From JANMDU01 sp031376455 (lineage in GTDB: Bacteria; Pseudomonadota; Gammaproteobacteria; Burkholderiales; Burkholderiaceae_C): a stretch of DNA of 64,000 nucleotides. The position numbers and the translations under genes were made by a program. Below are positions 1 to 9,207 of this stretch, piece after piece. The stretch's first letter is position 1, and every line of letters begins with the position of its first letter. The stretch spans positions 136,100 through 200,099 of the forward strand of contig JANMDU010000001.1 in the NCBI GenBank assembly GCA_031376455.1, given 5' to 3'. The notes beneath the pieces were generated by a model. The model did not search any database. It saw nothing but the letters and a program-made list of their open reading frames with translations, and was not told where the DNA came from.

Positions 1-1
1 T

Positions 2-2197
2 TACGCGCAAGAGCTGCTCGACCACGTGCAGATGGGTAATCCAAATGCGACGCTGACCGGCTGGCCAGACAAAGTGCGCTTAATGCAGGAGAACTGGCTG
101 GGGAAGTCGGAAGGTGTGCGATTTGCGTTTCCGCATTCGATTGCCGATGCGCAGGGCAAGTTGATTCAAGACGGCAAGATGTACGTCTTCACCACGCGTG
201 CCGATACGATCATGGGCGTAACCTTCGTCGCAGTTGCTCCTGAGCACCCGATTGCCGTGCGAGCCGGCGAATTGTCTGCGCAGCTTGCTACCAAAATCGA
301 AGCATTGAAGGCTGGCGGTACGACTGAGGCTGAGCTGGCCGTAAAAGAAAAAGAAGGCGTGGCCACAGGCTTGTATGTCTCGCATCCTTTGACCGGCGAG
401 CAAATCGAAGTATGGGTCGGCAACTATGTGTTGATGAGCTACGGCGACGGCGCGGTGATGGGCGTGCCAGCGCATGACGAACGGGATTTTGCGTTTGCGA
501 AGAAATACAGCTTAGCTATCAAGCAAGTTGTGCGGATCACAGATAAAGATTTTTCAACTGATGCATGGCAGGATCACTACGGCGAAAAAGGTGAAGGCAT
601 CGCAATCAGTTCAGGCAAATACGACGGCTTGAAATTCAAAGCCTGTGTAGATGCGGTCGCCTCCGATCTCGCATCCAAAAACCACGGCGAGAAAAAAACC
701 ACTTGGCGCTTGCGCGATTGGGGCATCAGCCGCCAGCGCTATTGGGGCACGCCGATTCCGATCGTGCATTGCGCAGAGCATGGCGCGCAGCCTGTGCCGT
801 ATGAGCAATTGCCGGTGAAACTGCCCGAAGATTGCATTCCCGATGGCTCGGGCAATCCATTGGCCAAGCATGAAGGCTTCCATGCGGGGGCTACTTGCCC
901 CATCTGCGGCAAAGCGGCAAGGCGTGAGACTGACACGATGGACACCTTCGTGGATTCGTCGTGGTATTTCATTCGCTACTGCATGCCAGAAGCCGATCAA
1001 AAGGCGAGTGCCGCAATGACCAACAGCGCAGTCGATTATTGGATGCCACGCAGCATCAGCCCCTCCAGTAGCGTAGGCAGCAAACATGGCGGCGCAGCGA
1101 TGGATCAATACATCGGCGGCATCGAACACGCCATTCTCCATTTGCTCTATGCCCGTTTCTGGACGAAGGTCATGCGCGACATGGGGCTGATGCAAGCCGA
1201 TGAGCCGTTTACCAAGCTGCTCTGCCAAGGTATGGTGCTCAACCACATTTACTCACGGCGCACGGCCAAGGGCGGCAAAGATTATTTCTGGCCGCACGAC
1301 GTGGAGCATCTGCACGATGAGGCCGGCAAGATCATGGGCGCGAAACTCAGAGTTGCCGTAGATTACGCGAGCGAGCCCTTGGCCGCTGGCGCGCTGATTG
1401 ACTACGAAGGCGTAGGCACGATGAGCAAGTCAAAAAACAACGGCATCGACCCGCAAGAGTTGATCGACAAATACGGCGCAGACACAGCTCGGCTGTACAC
1501 CATGTTTACCGCGCCACCCGAGGCCACGCTGGAATGGAATGATGGCGCGGTAGAGGGCAGCGATCGCTTCTTGAAGCGCGTTTGGGGTTACGGTAATAAG
1601 TTAAACACTATTAATTCAATAGCATCTCCCGCAGATTCTATGCCGGCAAATGGCGTATTTGACTTCAAAAATATCAGCAAAAATGCCAAAACTCTGCGCT
1701 TAGAGATTCACACCGTCTTAAAGCAAATCAGTTACGACTACGAGCGCATGCAGTACAACACGGTGGTCTCGGGCGCGATGAAGTTACTCAATGCGCTCGA
1801 TTCCTACAAGCATGCCGACAGCACACAGCAAGCCGCCAGCAGCGATTTGGCTGTGCTGCGCGAAGGCTTTGGCATCTTGCTGCGCGTGCTCTATCCGGCG
1901 ACGCCGCATTTAGCGCATGCGCTTTGGCAAGAGCTATGCTATACAAAAGCGCATGGCGATTTGCTTGATGCATCCTGGCCAGCGGTGGACAGCGCGGCGT
2001 TGGTCCAAGACGAGATTGAGCTCATGCTGCAAATCAGCGGCAAGCTGCGCGGCTCGATTGTTGTGCCGGCAGGTGCCAGCAAAGAACAGATTGAAGCAGC
2101 AGCCGTCGCCAGCGAAGCCTTCCAAAAAGCAGCTGCGGGCGCTACGCCGAAGAAAATCATCGTCGTGCCGGGGCGTTTGGTTAACATCGTGGTGTGA
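2..2197 (+). CDS. leuS: Leucyl-tRNA synthetase, 3' part (5' end outside window)
   Basis: This class Ia synthetase charges tRNA-Leu with leucine in the cytoplasm. The frame is already open at base 2, so about 731 C-terminal residues are present and roughly the first 200 are missing, including the HIGH motif. Visible family marks are the CP1 editing-domain motif TTRADTIMGVTF (near 190), ISRQRYWGTPIPI (near 727), DTMDTFVDSSWYF (near 937), QYIGGIEHAILHLLYARFW (near 1108) and the KMSKS loop TMSKSKNNG (near 1418). Two stretches look unlike the family as I remember it. One is about 17 extra residues rich in Ser/Gly between YWMP and MDQYIGG. The other is a segment near 1604-1650 that is a copy of a dispersed repeat. 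lptE follows with overlapping stop and start codons. Confidence 0.97.
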   Translation, partial: YAQELLDHVQMGNPNATLTGWPDKVRLMQENWLGKSEGVRFAFPHSIADAQGKLIQDGKMYVFTTRADTIMGVTFVAVAPEHPIAVRAGELSAQLATKIEALKAGGTTEAELAVKEKEGVATGLYVSHPLTGEQIEVWVGNYVLMSYGDGAVMGVPAHDERDFAFAKKYSLAIKQVVRITDKDFSTDAWQDHYGEKGEGIAISSGKYDGLKFKACVDAVASDLASKNHGEKKTTWRLRDWGISRQRYWGTPIPIVHCAEHGAQPVPYEQLPVKLPEDCIPDGSGNPLAKHEGFHAGATCPICGKAARRETDTMDTFVDSSWYFIRYCMPEADQKASAAMTNSAVDYWMPRSISPSSSVGSKHGGAAMDQYIGGIEHAILHLLYARFWTKVMRDMGLMQADEPFTKLLCQGMVLNHIYSRRTAKGGKDYFWPHDVEHLHDEAGKIMGAKLRVAVDYASEPLAAGALIDYEGVGTMSKSKNNGIDPQELIDKYGADTARLYTMFTAPPEATLEWNDGAVEGSDRFLKRVWGYGNKLNTINSIASPADSMPANGVFDFKNISKNAKTLRLEIHTVLKQISYDYERMQYNTVVSGAMKLLNALDSYKHADSTQQAASSDLAVLREGFGILLRVLYPATPHLAHALWQELCYTKAHGDLLDASWPAVDSAALVQDEIELMLQISGKLRGSIVVPAGASKEQIEAAAVASEAFQKAAAGATPKKIIVVPGRLVNIVV
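1604..1650 (-). repeat. SIA dispersed element, in frame inside leuS
   Basis: On the complementary strand this stretch is close to the intergenic copies: GCCGGCATAGAATCTGCG, then GCTATTGAATTAATAGTG. It is read in frame by leuS as NSIASPADSMPA, in a region of LeuRS that tolerates length variation between the catalytic core and the anticodon-binding domain. Confidence 0.85.
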
Positions 2198-2202
2198 CCT
2201 TG

Positions 2203-2736
2203 ATGACCCACCTACCCACCACGCCTTCAACGACCCGCCGCACGCTTCTTTCTGCAGGCTCTTGTGTCGTGCTGGTCGGCGGATTACCCGCCTGCGGTTT
2301 TCAGCTGCGCCAAGCGCCGAATTTGCCGTTCAACACGCTGTATGCAGGCTTCGCAGAGAGCTCCAGCTTAGGCCAAGAACTGCGCCGCTCGCTGGAATCA
2401 TCAGGCGTGCGCGTGATCATTGACAATCGCCAGCTCGATACGGCGCAAGTGATGCTGGATGTGCTTCAAGATCAGCGCGAGAAGGTCGTGGTCGGCGTGA
2501 ATTCAACCGGTTTGGTGCGCGAATTTCAGCTGCGCGTTCGCTTTAAATTCCGTTTGCGCGACAAAGCAGGCAACGAAATCATCCCTGAGACCGAGTTGCT
2601 CCAGCAGCGCGATTTCAGTTTCAACGAAAGCGCTGCGCTAGCCAAAGAAGCTGAGGAGGCGCTGATCTATCGCAGCATGCAAAGCGATATCGTGCAGCAG
2701 GCGCTGCGACGGCTCTCCACGGTTAAGACGCTTTGA
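2203..2736 (+). CDS. lptE: LPS-assembly lipoprotein LptE
   Basis: LptE is an outer-membrane lipoprotein that plugs the LptD barrel and helps insert lipopolysaccharide into the outer leaflet. The product has 177 residues. It begins with a twin-Arg-containing hydrophobic signal and a lipobox ending LPAC at Cys31, followed at once by GFQLRQ, the usual start of mature LptE. The ATG at 2203 is preferred; a GTG at 2194 in the same frame overlaps the leuS stop, so translational coupling is likely. In related bacteria I would expect holA (DNA polymerase III delta) next, but the convergent radA lies there instead. Confidence 0.9.
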   Translation: MTHLPTTPSTTRRTLLSAGSCVVLVGGLPACGFQLRQAPNLPFNTLYAGFAESSSLGQELRRSLESSGVRVIIDNRQLDTAQVMLDVLQDQREKVVVGVNSTGLVREFQLRVRFKFRLRDKAGNEIIPETELLQQRDFSFNESAALAKEAEEALIYRSMQSDIVQQALRRLSTVKTL

Positions 2737-2756
2737 TTTTTTAAGTGCTTTTGAGC

Positions 2757-2805
2757 AGATAGCCGGCGTATTTATTGCGCAGAGTGCTATTGAATTAATA
2801 ATTAT
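2757..2805 (+). repeat. SIA dispersed element (intergenic, lptE/radA)
   Basis: A copy of the ~45-bp family lies between the convergent lptE and radA genes. It shows AGCCGGCGTA, TTGCGCAGAGTGCTATT and AATTAATAATTA in the family order. The right end stops just before the radA stop codon. Confidence 0.85.
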
Positions 2806-2806
2806 T

Positions 2807-4213
2807 TCAACTGCGTTGCAACTCTCGCATCAAATCCATCGCTTGCTCGACGCGCTCCACGGCATGAATCGTCATGCCCTCGAAGTCTTTCATCTGTGAT
2901 TTTTTGGGGGCATTGGCTTTGGGAATGATGGCGGTGGAAAAACCGAGCTTTGCGGCTTCTTTGAGGCGCTCTTGGCCGCGCGGCGCTGGGCGCACTTCGC
3001 CTGCTAGGCCGACTTCGCCAAAGGCGATAAATCCTTTGGGCAAAGGTTTGCCGCGCAAGCTGCTAGTGATGCTTAGCATCACGGCTAAATCAGCCGCCGG
3101 CTCGGTGATGCGCACGCCGCCTACTGCATTGACGAACACATCTTGATCCGCGCAGGCAATACCCGCATGACGATGCAAGACGGCCAGCAGCATGGCGAGG
3201 CGATCACGATCTAAGCCCACCGAGAGGCGACGCGGCGAAGGCCCGCCGCCATCGACCAAGGCTTGGATCTCCACCAACATCGGGCGGGTTCCTTCTAACG
3301 TGACCATCACGCAACTGCCGGGCACAGGCTCGCTATGTTGGCTCAAAAATATGGCGCTCGGATTGCTCACACCTTTGAGGCCCTGCTGCGTCATTGCAAA
3401 CACGCCGATTTCGTTGACAGCGCCAAAGCGGTTTTTGATCGCGCGCACGAGGCGGAAATTCGAGTGCGTATCGCCTTCAAAATACAGCACGGTATCGACC
3501 ATGTGCTCGAGCACGCGCGGGCCGGCCAATGCGCCTTCTTTCGTGACGTGGCCGACCAACACAATGGCCGTGCCGCTGGCCTTGGCAAAACGCGTCAAAT
3601 GCGCCGCGCATTCGCGCACCTGTGCCACAGAGCCAGGCGCGCTCGTGAGCTGCTCGGAATACACGGTTTGAATCGAATCAATCACCGCAATGCGCGGTTG
3701 CTGCGCGGCCAGCGTGGCGATGATTTTCTCAAGTTGCGTCTCGGCTTGCACTTGCACTTGGCTGTTGTCCAAGCCCAGCCTGCGCGCACGCAGCGCGACT
3801 TGCGCCGCGCTTTCTTCGCCAGTGACGTAGAGCGCCGATGTCCCCGCGCGTTGCAGTGAATCCAGCGCTTGAAGCAAAAGCGTTGATTTGCCAATGCCCG
3901 GATCGCCACCGATCAACACCACACCACCCTCCACAATGCCGCCGCCGAGCACGCGATCCAGCTCCTCGTGGCCTGTCGGTGTGCGATCAATATCAGACGC
4001 TTCAATTTCACCAAGCTTTTGCACCGGCGAGCTGCCAGCTAGTGAATGGTGGGCAGACATGGGCGCAGCGAAGCGATTTTTGCCTGTGGCTGCACTTTCA
4101 GCGACGCCCTCGATCAATGTATTCCAAGCGCCGCAGCTGGGGCACTTGCCTAGCCATTTCGCGGAACTGCCGCCGCATTCGGTGCAAGTAAAAAGTGTTT
4201 TGTCTTTGGCCAT
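2807..4213 (-). CDS. radA: DNA repair protein RadA
   Basis: RadA is a RecA-like ATPase that helps process recombination intermediates and drives branch migration. The 468-residue product has the full family layout. There is a four-cysteine zinc finger (Cys10, Cys13, Cys24, Cys27), a Walker A loop GGDPGIGKST at about 101-110, the RadA-specific KNRFG motif, and a C-terminal Lon-protease-like domain without an obvious active site. The start codon has no competitor nearby. Upstream lies a 130-bp inverted repeat that separates it from lipB on the same strand. Confidence 0.97.
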   Translation of the reverse strand: MAKDKTLFTCTECGGSSAKWLGKCPSCGAWNTLIEGVAESAATGKNRFAAPMSAHHSLAGSSPVQKLGEIEASDIDRTPTGHEELDRVLGGGIVEGGVVLIGGDPGIGKSTLLLQALDSLQRAGTSALYVTGEESAAQVALRARRLGLDNSQVQVQAETQLEKIIATLAAQQPRIAVIDSIQTVYSEQLTSAPGSVAQVRECAAHLTRFAKASGTAIVLVGHVTKEGALAGPRVLEHMVDTVLYFEGDTHSNFRLVRAIKNRFGAVNEIGVFAMTQQGLKGVSNPSAIFLSQHSEPVPGSCVMVTLEGTRPMLVEIQALVDGGGPSPRRLSVGLDRDRLAMLLAVLHRHAGIACADQDVFVNAVGGVRITEPAADLAVMLSITSSLRGKPLPKGFIAFGEVGLAGEVRPAPRGQERLKEAAKLGFSTAIIPKANAPKKSQMKDFEGMTIHAVERVEQAMDLMRELQRS

Positions 4214-4259
4214 GCTGAGATGATACTGTTTTTATAGCCAGTTTTAGGTTCCGTATGCC

Positions 4260-4389
4260 ATCGTTTTCTAGAACACGGAGGGCACGGAAGCTGCACGAAA
4301 GACACAGAAAACGCCTTCTTTCTTTTTTCTTTTCTTTCATTTCTGTGGTTTCCGTGAAACCTACGTGCCTTCCGTGTTCTAAAAACGAT
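4260..4389. repeat. Long inverted repeat of CACGGAA-type units, copy 1
   Basis: Two arms of about 50 bases (4260-4312 and 4340-4389) are near-perfect reverse complements. Each starts with ATCGTTTT and GAACACGGA and carries repeated CACGGAA/CACAGAA-like heptads. The loop is pyrimidine-rich. It fills the radA-lipB gap. Two more copies occur at 7319-7424 and 38567-38671. The transcript would fold into a very long hairpin. Confidence 0.85.
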
Positions 4390-4404
4390 AAGCGGACAAA
4401 TTAC

Positions 4405-5121
4405 TCACTCCAAATGAACCACCAATTTAGAAGCCAACACCTTCGCCACCTCATCCCAAGAAGCGTGTACGCCACAAGAAGCCATGTCCACCGTACGCAA
4501 CCCTGCATAACCACAGGGATGGATACGCTCGTAAGGCGAGAGATCCATGGCTACATTGAGCGCAAGGCCGTGATACGTGATGTGGCGGCTGACCTTGATG
4601 CCCAGTGCAGCAATCTTGCCGATATCACTGCGCGTGACCAGCTCGCTTTCCGCCATCGGCAAGCCATCTGCGCCCAGCAATCGCGCATGCGATGCGGGCT
4701 CATCAAGGCGCATGTAGATCCCCGGCGCGCCTCTCACGCGATGACCGGTCAAGCCGAAATGCGCCAAGGTGCGGATCGTCGCCTCCTCTAAACGGTGAAC
4801 ATATTCTTTAACGAAATAGCCTCGCGAGCGCAAATCCATCATCGGATAAGCCACCACCTGCCCCGGCCCGTGATACGTGACCTGCCCGCCGCGATTGGTT
4901 TGCACCACCGGGATATTGCCCGCTGCGATGACATGCTTTGCTTTGCCAGCCAACCCTTGCGTGAAGACGGGCATATGCTCACAAATCCATAGTACATCGC
5001 GCAGATGGCTTGCAGGCAAGGGGCTGTTTTCGCTTAAATGCCTGATGCGCTGCGCCACCAACGCCTGCATGGCCTCATAGATTGGCGCATAAGGCGATAG
5101 GCCTTTGAATTCAATTTGCAT
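4405..5121 (-). CDS. lipB: Octanoyltransferase LipB
   Basis: LipB moves octanoyl groups from acyl carrier protein to lipoyl domains, the first step of endogenous lipoate synthesis; lipA, the second step, is encoded at 37472-38506. The 238-residue product carries the signature RGGQVTYHGPGQ at 77-88, the acid/base Lys169 in GKIAALG, and the nucleophile Cys203 in HPCGYAG. An additional ~30-residue loop between PGIYMR and GKIAALG is present; I recall similar loops in related betaproteobacteria. The ATG start matches the usual N terminus. Confidence 0.96.
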   Translation of the reverse strand: MQIEFKGLSPYAPIYEAMQALVAQRIRHLSENSPLPASHLRDVLWICEHMPVFTQGLAGKAKHVIAAGNIPVVQTNRGGQVTYHGPGQVVAYPMMDLRSRGYFVKEYVHRLEEATIRTLAHFGLTGHRVRGAPGIYMRLDEPASHARLLGADGLPMAESELVTRSDIGKIAALGIKVSRHITYHGLALNVAMDLSPYERIHPCGYAGLRTVDMASCGVHASWDEVAKVLASKLVVHLE

Positions 5122-5220
5122 GGCGTGATTGTGCGCTGCTCGAAGATTGCGGGTCAGGGCTGCGGATGAGAACGTTGAAGCATCGTTAAAATAGATTTTT
5201 TAAATTCAAAAGTGTTTCGC

Positions 5221-5835
5221 ATGAAATTGATTGGCGCCATCACCAGCCCCTATGCCCGCAAGGTACGCGTTGTCATGGCAGAAAAGAAGCTGGAATACAA
5301 GTTTGTGCTCGAAGATGTGTGGGCCGCCACGACGCAAATCGCGGAATCTAACCCCTTAGGCAAAGTGCCTTGCCTCGTGATGGAAGGGGGCGAAGCGTTG
5401 TTTGATTCGCGCGTGATCGTTGAATATTTAGATACGCTCTCGCCTGTAGGCAAGCTCATTCCTGCCAACGGGCGCGAGAAGGCCGAAGTAAAAACCTGGG
5501 AAGCGCTGGCCGATGGTTTGTGTGATGCTGCTATTTTGGCGCGCTTAGAAGCCACTTGGGCAGGTCGAACGGATGGACAACGCTCAACCGCTTGGATTGA
5601 GCGCCAAATGGACAAGATCGCCGCCAGCTTGAAGGCCATGAGCCAAGGCTTGGGTGAGCGGCCTTTCTGCGCAGGAACGCATTTCAGCTTGGCCGATGTG
5701 GCAGTGGGTTGCGCTTTGGGCTATCTCGACTTGCGCTTTGCGCACATCGATTGGCGCGCCGAGCATGCGAATTTGACCAAGCTGTATGACAAGCTCGCAG
5801 CGCGGCCAAGCTTTATGGACACTCAGGCGAGCTGA
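5221..5835 (+). CDS. Glutathione S-transferase, YibF-like
   Basis: This 204-residue soluble protein has the glutathione-transferase fold. The N-terminal thioredoxin-like half begins MKLIGAITSPYARKVRV and contains the cis-Pro segment GKVPCLV and the glutathione-contact pair DSRVIVEYLD. The all-helical C-terminal half carries FSLADVAVGCALGYLDLR. The ATG at 5221 is chosen over a GTG at 5212 because it matches the family N terminus. The substrate cannot be read from sequence. It stands alone between lipB and mnmE, which run the other way. Confidence 0.9.
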   Translation: MKLIGAITSPYARKVRVVMAEKKLEYKFVLEDVWAATTQIAESNPLGKVPCLVMEGGEALFDSRVIVEYLDTLSPVGKLIPANGREKAEVKTWEALADGLCDAAILARLEATWAGRTDGQRSTAWIERQMDKIAASLKAMSQGLGERPFCAGTHFSLADVAVGCALGYLDLRFAHIDWRAEHANLTKLYDKLAARPSFMDTQAS

Positions 5836-5867
5836 TCTCCGGATCGCTGTTTCTGATAATAGCTAGA

Positions 5868-7301
5868 TCACTTACCGATACAAAATTTTGAGAAAATTTC
5901 GCCGAGTAAGTCATCAGACGAAAAGCGGCCGGTGATCTCGCCCAACGCGTTTTGCGCAAGTCGCAGCTCCTCTGCAAGTAAGTCGAGACCGCCCGCGTTG
6001 TGCATCAAGCTAGCATCGAGGTGTTCGCTGGCACCCTGCAGATGCGCCTGTGCAGCATTCACGGCCTGCACATGCCGCTCGCGAGCGATGTAGCTGCCCT
6101 CGCCGCTGCTACTCTGCCAGCCGGCGATTTCAAGGAGTTTTTGTCTGAGCGCCTCTATGCCTTGACCGGTTTTGGCGCTAATCACCAGACCCTCATTTGC
6201 TAGAACAGCTTGCGCGACATCTGCTTTGTTCCAGACATCCAAAATCGGCGTGTTTTGAGGTATTTTTTGCTGTATTGCCGGCATCAATACTGCGCGAGCC
6301 GCTATTGAATTCGTAGCAATGCCGTTTTCTTCAGATTGCTCAGCCTGCAAATCATGCAAGTGAATGACGCAATCTGCTTTGGCGATTTCCTCCCAGGCGC
6401 GCTCAATGCCGATGCGCTCAACCACATCATCGCTCTCTCGTAAACCTGCGGTATCGACGATATGAATCGGCACGCCTTCAACTTGAATAGTCTCTTGCAC
6501 TTTATCGCGCGTGGTACCAGCAATCGGCGTGACGATGGCGAGCTCCGCGCCGGCCAGCGCATTGAGCAAGCTGCTTTTGCCGGCATTGGGCTGCCCCGCG
6601 ATCACCACTTTGATGCCTTCTCGCAGCAATGCGCCTTGCGCTGTCTTTTGTCGAAACTTAACAACCGCTTGCTGTAAATTGGAAAGTTGCTCACGCGCTT
6701 TGTTCTTGCTCAAATGCTCGATTTCTTCGTCGGGGAAATCCAGCGTCGCCTCCACCAACATGCGCAAATGGATCAGCGCATCGCGTAGCGCATGCACCTC
6801 TTGGGAGAACGCACCCGACAGCGAACGCGCTGCGCCGCGCGCTGCGGCTTCGGTGCTGGCATCAATCAAATCGGCAACCGCTTCAGCCTGCGCAAGATCC
6901 ATCTTGTCGTTCAAAAACGCGCGTTCGGTGAACTCACCGGGCTGAGCAATGCGCATGTGCTGCAAAGCCTTGTTCTCTTTCACCGCTTCGAGCACACGCG
7001 AGACAAGAAGCTGCAACACAACCGGCCCGCCATGCGCCTGCAACTCAATCACATCTTCGCCAGTGAAGGAATTCGGCGATGGAAAGTACAGGAACAAGCC
7101 TTGATCTATCGACTGGCAGTTTTTATCCAAAAATTTTAAGTATTTTGCTTCTCTAGCCGGCATGCTGTCTGCGTGGAGTGCTCCTAAAAGAGGAGTAAAC
7201 AGCGGCTTGAGATCTTTGCCTGACACCCGCACAATGCCCACCGCCCCACGGCCTGGAGCAGTGGCAATCGCCACGATGGGATCTTGGTGTCTGGGGAGCA
7301 T
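5868..7301 (-). CDS. mnmE: tRNA modification GTPase MnmE
   Basis: MnmE works with MnmG (44444-46522) to install the cmnm5 group on wobble uridine 34 of several tRNAs. The 477-residue product shows the N-terminal formyl-THF-binding fold, the helical domain, and an inserted G domain with GQPNAGKS (236-243), TTRD, DTAG (283-286) and NKAD (358-361). It ends with the catalytic CIGK tail. Between G3 and G4 it has an extra stretch of about 30 residues (319-350) containing NSIAARAVLMPA, which is encoded by a dispersed repeat. It is the distal gene of the rpmH-rnpA-yidD-yidC block. Confidence 0.97.
   Translation of the reverse strand: MLPRHQDPIVAIATAPGRGAVGIVRVSGKDLKPLFTPLLGALHADSMPAREAKYLKFLDKNCQSIDQGLFLYFPSPNSFTGEDVIELQAHGGPVVLQLLVSRVLEAVKENKALQHMRIAQPGEFTERAFLNDKMDLAQAEAVADLIDASTEAAARGAARSLSGAFSQEVHALRDALIHLRMLVEATLDFPDEEIEHLSKNKAREQLSNLQQAVVKFRQKTAQGALLREGIKVVIAGQPNAGKSSLLNALAGAELAIVTPIAGTTRDKVQETIQVEGVPIHIVDTAGLRESDDVVERIGIERAWEEIAKADCVIHLHDLQAEQSEENGIATNSIAARAVLMPAIQQKIPQNTPILDVWNKADVAQAVLANEGLVISAKTGQGIEALRQKLLEIAGWQSSSGEGSYIARERHVQAVNAAQAHLQGASEHLDASLMHNAGGLDLLAEELRLAQNALGEITGRFSSDDLLGEIFSKFCIGK
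6277..6320 (+). repeat. SIA dispersed element, in frame inside mnmE
   Basis: The plus strand reads GCCGGCATCAATACTGCGC, then GCTATTGAATTCGTAGC, clearly the same element as the intergenic copies. mnmE reads the opposite strand, giving NSIAARAVLMPA inside the G domain between the G3 and G4 motifs. This is the same peptide frame as in leuS and metH. Confidence 0.8.
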
Positions 7302-7318
7302 TTCAGGATTTCAAAGCA

Positions 7319-7424
7319 TAACGAGAACACTGAAGGCACAGAGATTCCACGGAAGTCACGGAAAATTTCTAGAGGATTTTTCTGTGACTTCCGTGAGTTT
7401 TAGTGTCTTCCGTGTTCTCGTGAC
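7319..7424. repeat. Long inverted repeat of CACGGAA-type units, copy 2
   Basis: The arms at 7319-7365 and 7378-7424 are near reverse complements. They begin with CGAGAACAC and carry GGAAGTCACGGAAAA-like units, around a short loop. It occupies the gap between yidC and mnmE, which are transcribed in the same direction, so it could act as an RNA processing or attenuation hairpin. Confidence 0.85.
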
Positions 7425-7452
7425 GCTTGAATGCCAATTCACCACTCGCGTG

Positions 7453-9207
7453 CTATGCCTTCTTCTCTTCTGGCTTCTTCCAAGGCAAATTGAACTGCGG
7501 TGGCACGCCCATGCTGGTATTGATCATCCACTGCTGAGCAATGGAGAGCACGTTATTGGTGATCCAGTAAAGCACGAGGCCGGCGGGGAAGAAGAAAAAC
7601 ATGACTGAGAAAATCAGCGGCATGTACCACATCAACTTGGCTTGCATGGGATCGGGTGGCGTGGGATTGAGCGCAGTTTGCAGCATGGTGGTGGCTGCCA
7701 TCACCACGGGCAGGATAAACCACGGATCAGGCACAGAGAGATCCGTAATCCAGCCGATCCACGGCGCGCCGCGCACCTCGACCGAGCTCAGCAATACCCA
7801 ATACAAAGCAATAAACACAGGGATCTGAACCATGATTGGGAAGCAGCCGCCCATAGGATTGACTTTTTCTTCGCGATACATGCGCATCATCTCTTGCTGC
7901 ATCTGCTGCGGCTTGTCTTTCAAGCGCTCACGCATTTCCATGATTTTCGGGTTGATGGCTTTCATCTTAGCCATCGAGCGATAAGCCATGGCATTAAGCC
8001 AATAGAAAGCGATTTTGAGCAAGAGCACGAGCGCCATGATCGTCCAGCCCCAGTTGCCGATGAAGGCGTAGAGCTTGTCCATGATCCAGTACAGCGGCTT
8101 GGCAAGAATCGTGAGCCAGCCGTAGTCTTTGATGAGTTCTAAGCCAGGGTAGAGCGCTTCGAGTTTGTTTTCTTCTTGCGGGCCGATGAAAAGCCGAGTC
8201 TGCGTGCTTTGCGTCGCGCCAGGAGCGACAGCTTGCATCGGCGCTTTCATGCCGACAGCGTAAAGATTGGCGCCCGCTTTACTCATATAGTTATCTCGCA
8301 CGATGCCATCAGGCAAGAGCCAGGCGCTGCCAAAATAATGCTGCACCATCGAGACATAGCCTGCATTGGTTTGCGCTTGGAACTCAGCTTTGTTTTTCTC
8401 AATATCCGTGAACTCGGCTTTTTGGTATTTTTTCTCCACCGTGTAGACCACCGGGCCGGTGAAGGTACTGTAGAAAGCCGATTCACCAGCAGGTTTGTTG
8501 CCATCTCGCACGAGCTGCATGTAAAGCTGAGCAGAGACCGGTACGCCACTGGTGTTGACAACATCGTGCTTCACGGTCATGTCATACGCACCGCGCTTGA
8601 GAGTGTAGGTCTTCACATATTTGATACCGCCCATCTCTGTCGATTCAAATTTCACCGTGAGCTCGTTTTGGCCTTCTTTCAAAGCACGGTCACCACTGAA
8701 GCTCATCGTCGCTAAATGGCTGGGCAAAGCGGGCTGGCCATTCATGCCGAGCACGCCAGATTGCGCTTCGTAAGCGCGCCCGGTGCTGCGGTCTAGCAAG
8801 ACAACATTTTTATTCGGGTCTAGCTTGTCTTTCTTGGCATCGAGCTCGCGATGCTTCAAGAGCTCGGCGCGAATGATGTTGCCGCCTTCGCTAGCGAATA
8901 CAAGCTTGAATACATCCGTGGTCACTTCGTACGTTTGAGCGGTTGCTGCTGAAGGCGCTTGCGCCGGCGTGGCCTGCGCTGCACCAGCGGGCACAGTAGC
9001 TTGGCTTGCTACGGGTACAACTGCACCTGACGCGCCAGAGGCGGGCGTCGCCAAGCTAGTCACGGGGTTGACAGCAGCGGCGACTGGCGGTTTGGCCTTG
9101 GGAAAAAATGTTGCACTTTTGCCGTTATGAACTTGCCAAGCGTCCCAAAGCATCACAAGAGAAAACGCGAATACCGCCCAGAGAATGGAGCGTCGGATAT
9201 CGTTCAT
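7453..9207 (-). CDS. yidC: Membrane protein insertase YidC
   Basis: YidC inserts and folds inner-membrane proteins, alone or with SecYEG. The 584-residue product has an N-terminal membrane anchor (about residues 8-22), an Ala/Pro-rich linker, and a large periplasmic P1 domain. The conserved C-terminal five-helix insertase core includes NPMGGCFPIMVQIPVFIALY and GLVLYWITNN. The tail is basic (KKPEEKKA), as expected for ribosome contact. The start overlaps the yidD stop, so the two genes are translationally coupled. Confidence 0.97.
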   Translation of the reverse strand: MNDIRRSILWAVFAFSLVMLWDAWQVHNGKSATFFPKAKPPVAAAVNPVTSLATPASGASGAVVPVASQATVPAGAAQATPAQAPSAATAQTYEVTTDVFKLVFASEGGNIIRAELLKHRELDAKKDKLDPNKNVVLLDRSTGRAYEAQSGVLGMNGQPALPSHLATMSFSGDRALKEGQNELTVKFESTEMGGIKYVKTYTLKRGAYDMTVKHDVVNTSGVPVSAQLYMQLVRDGNKPAGESAFYSTFTGPVVYTVEKKYQKAEFTDIEKNKAEFQAQTNAGYVSMVQHYFGSAWLLPDGIVRDNYMSKAGANLYAVGMKAPMQAVAPGATQSTQTRLFIGPQEENKLEALYPGLELIKDYGWLTILAKPLYWIMDKLYAFIGNWGWTIMALVLLLKIAFYWLNAMAYRSMAKMKAINPKIMEMRERLKDKPQQMQQEMMRMYREEKVNPMGGCFPIMVQIPVFIALYWVLLSSVEVRGAPWIGWITDLSVPDPWFILPVVMAATTMLQTALNPTPPDPMQAKLMWYMPLIFSVMFFFFPAGLVLYWITNNVLSIAQQWMINTSMGVPPQFNLPWKKPEEKKA

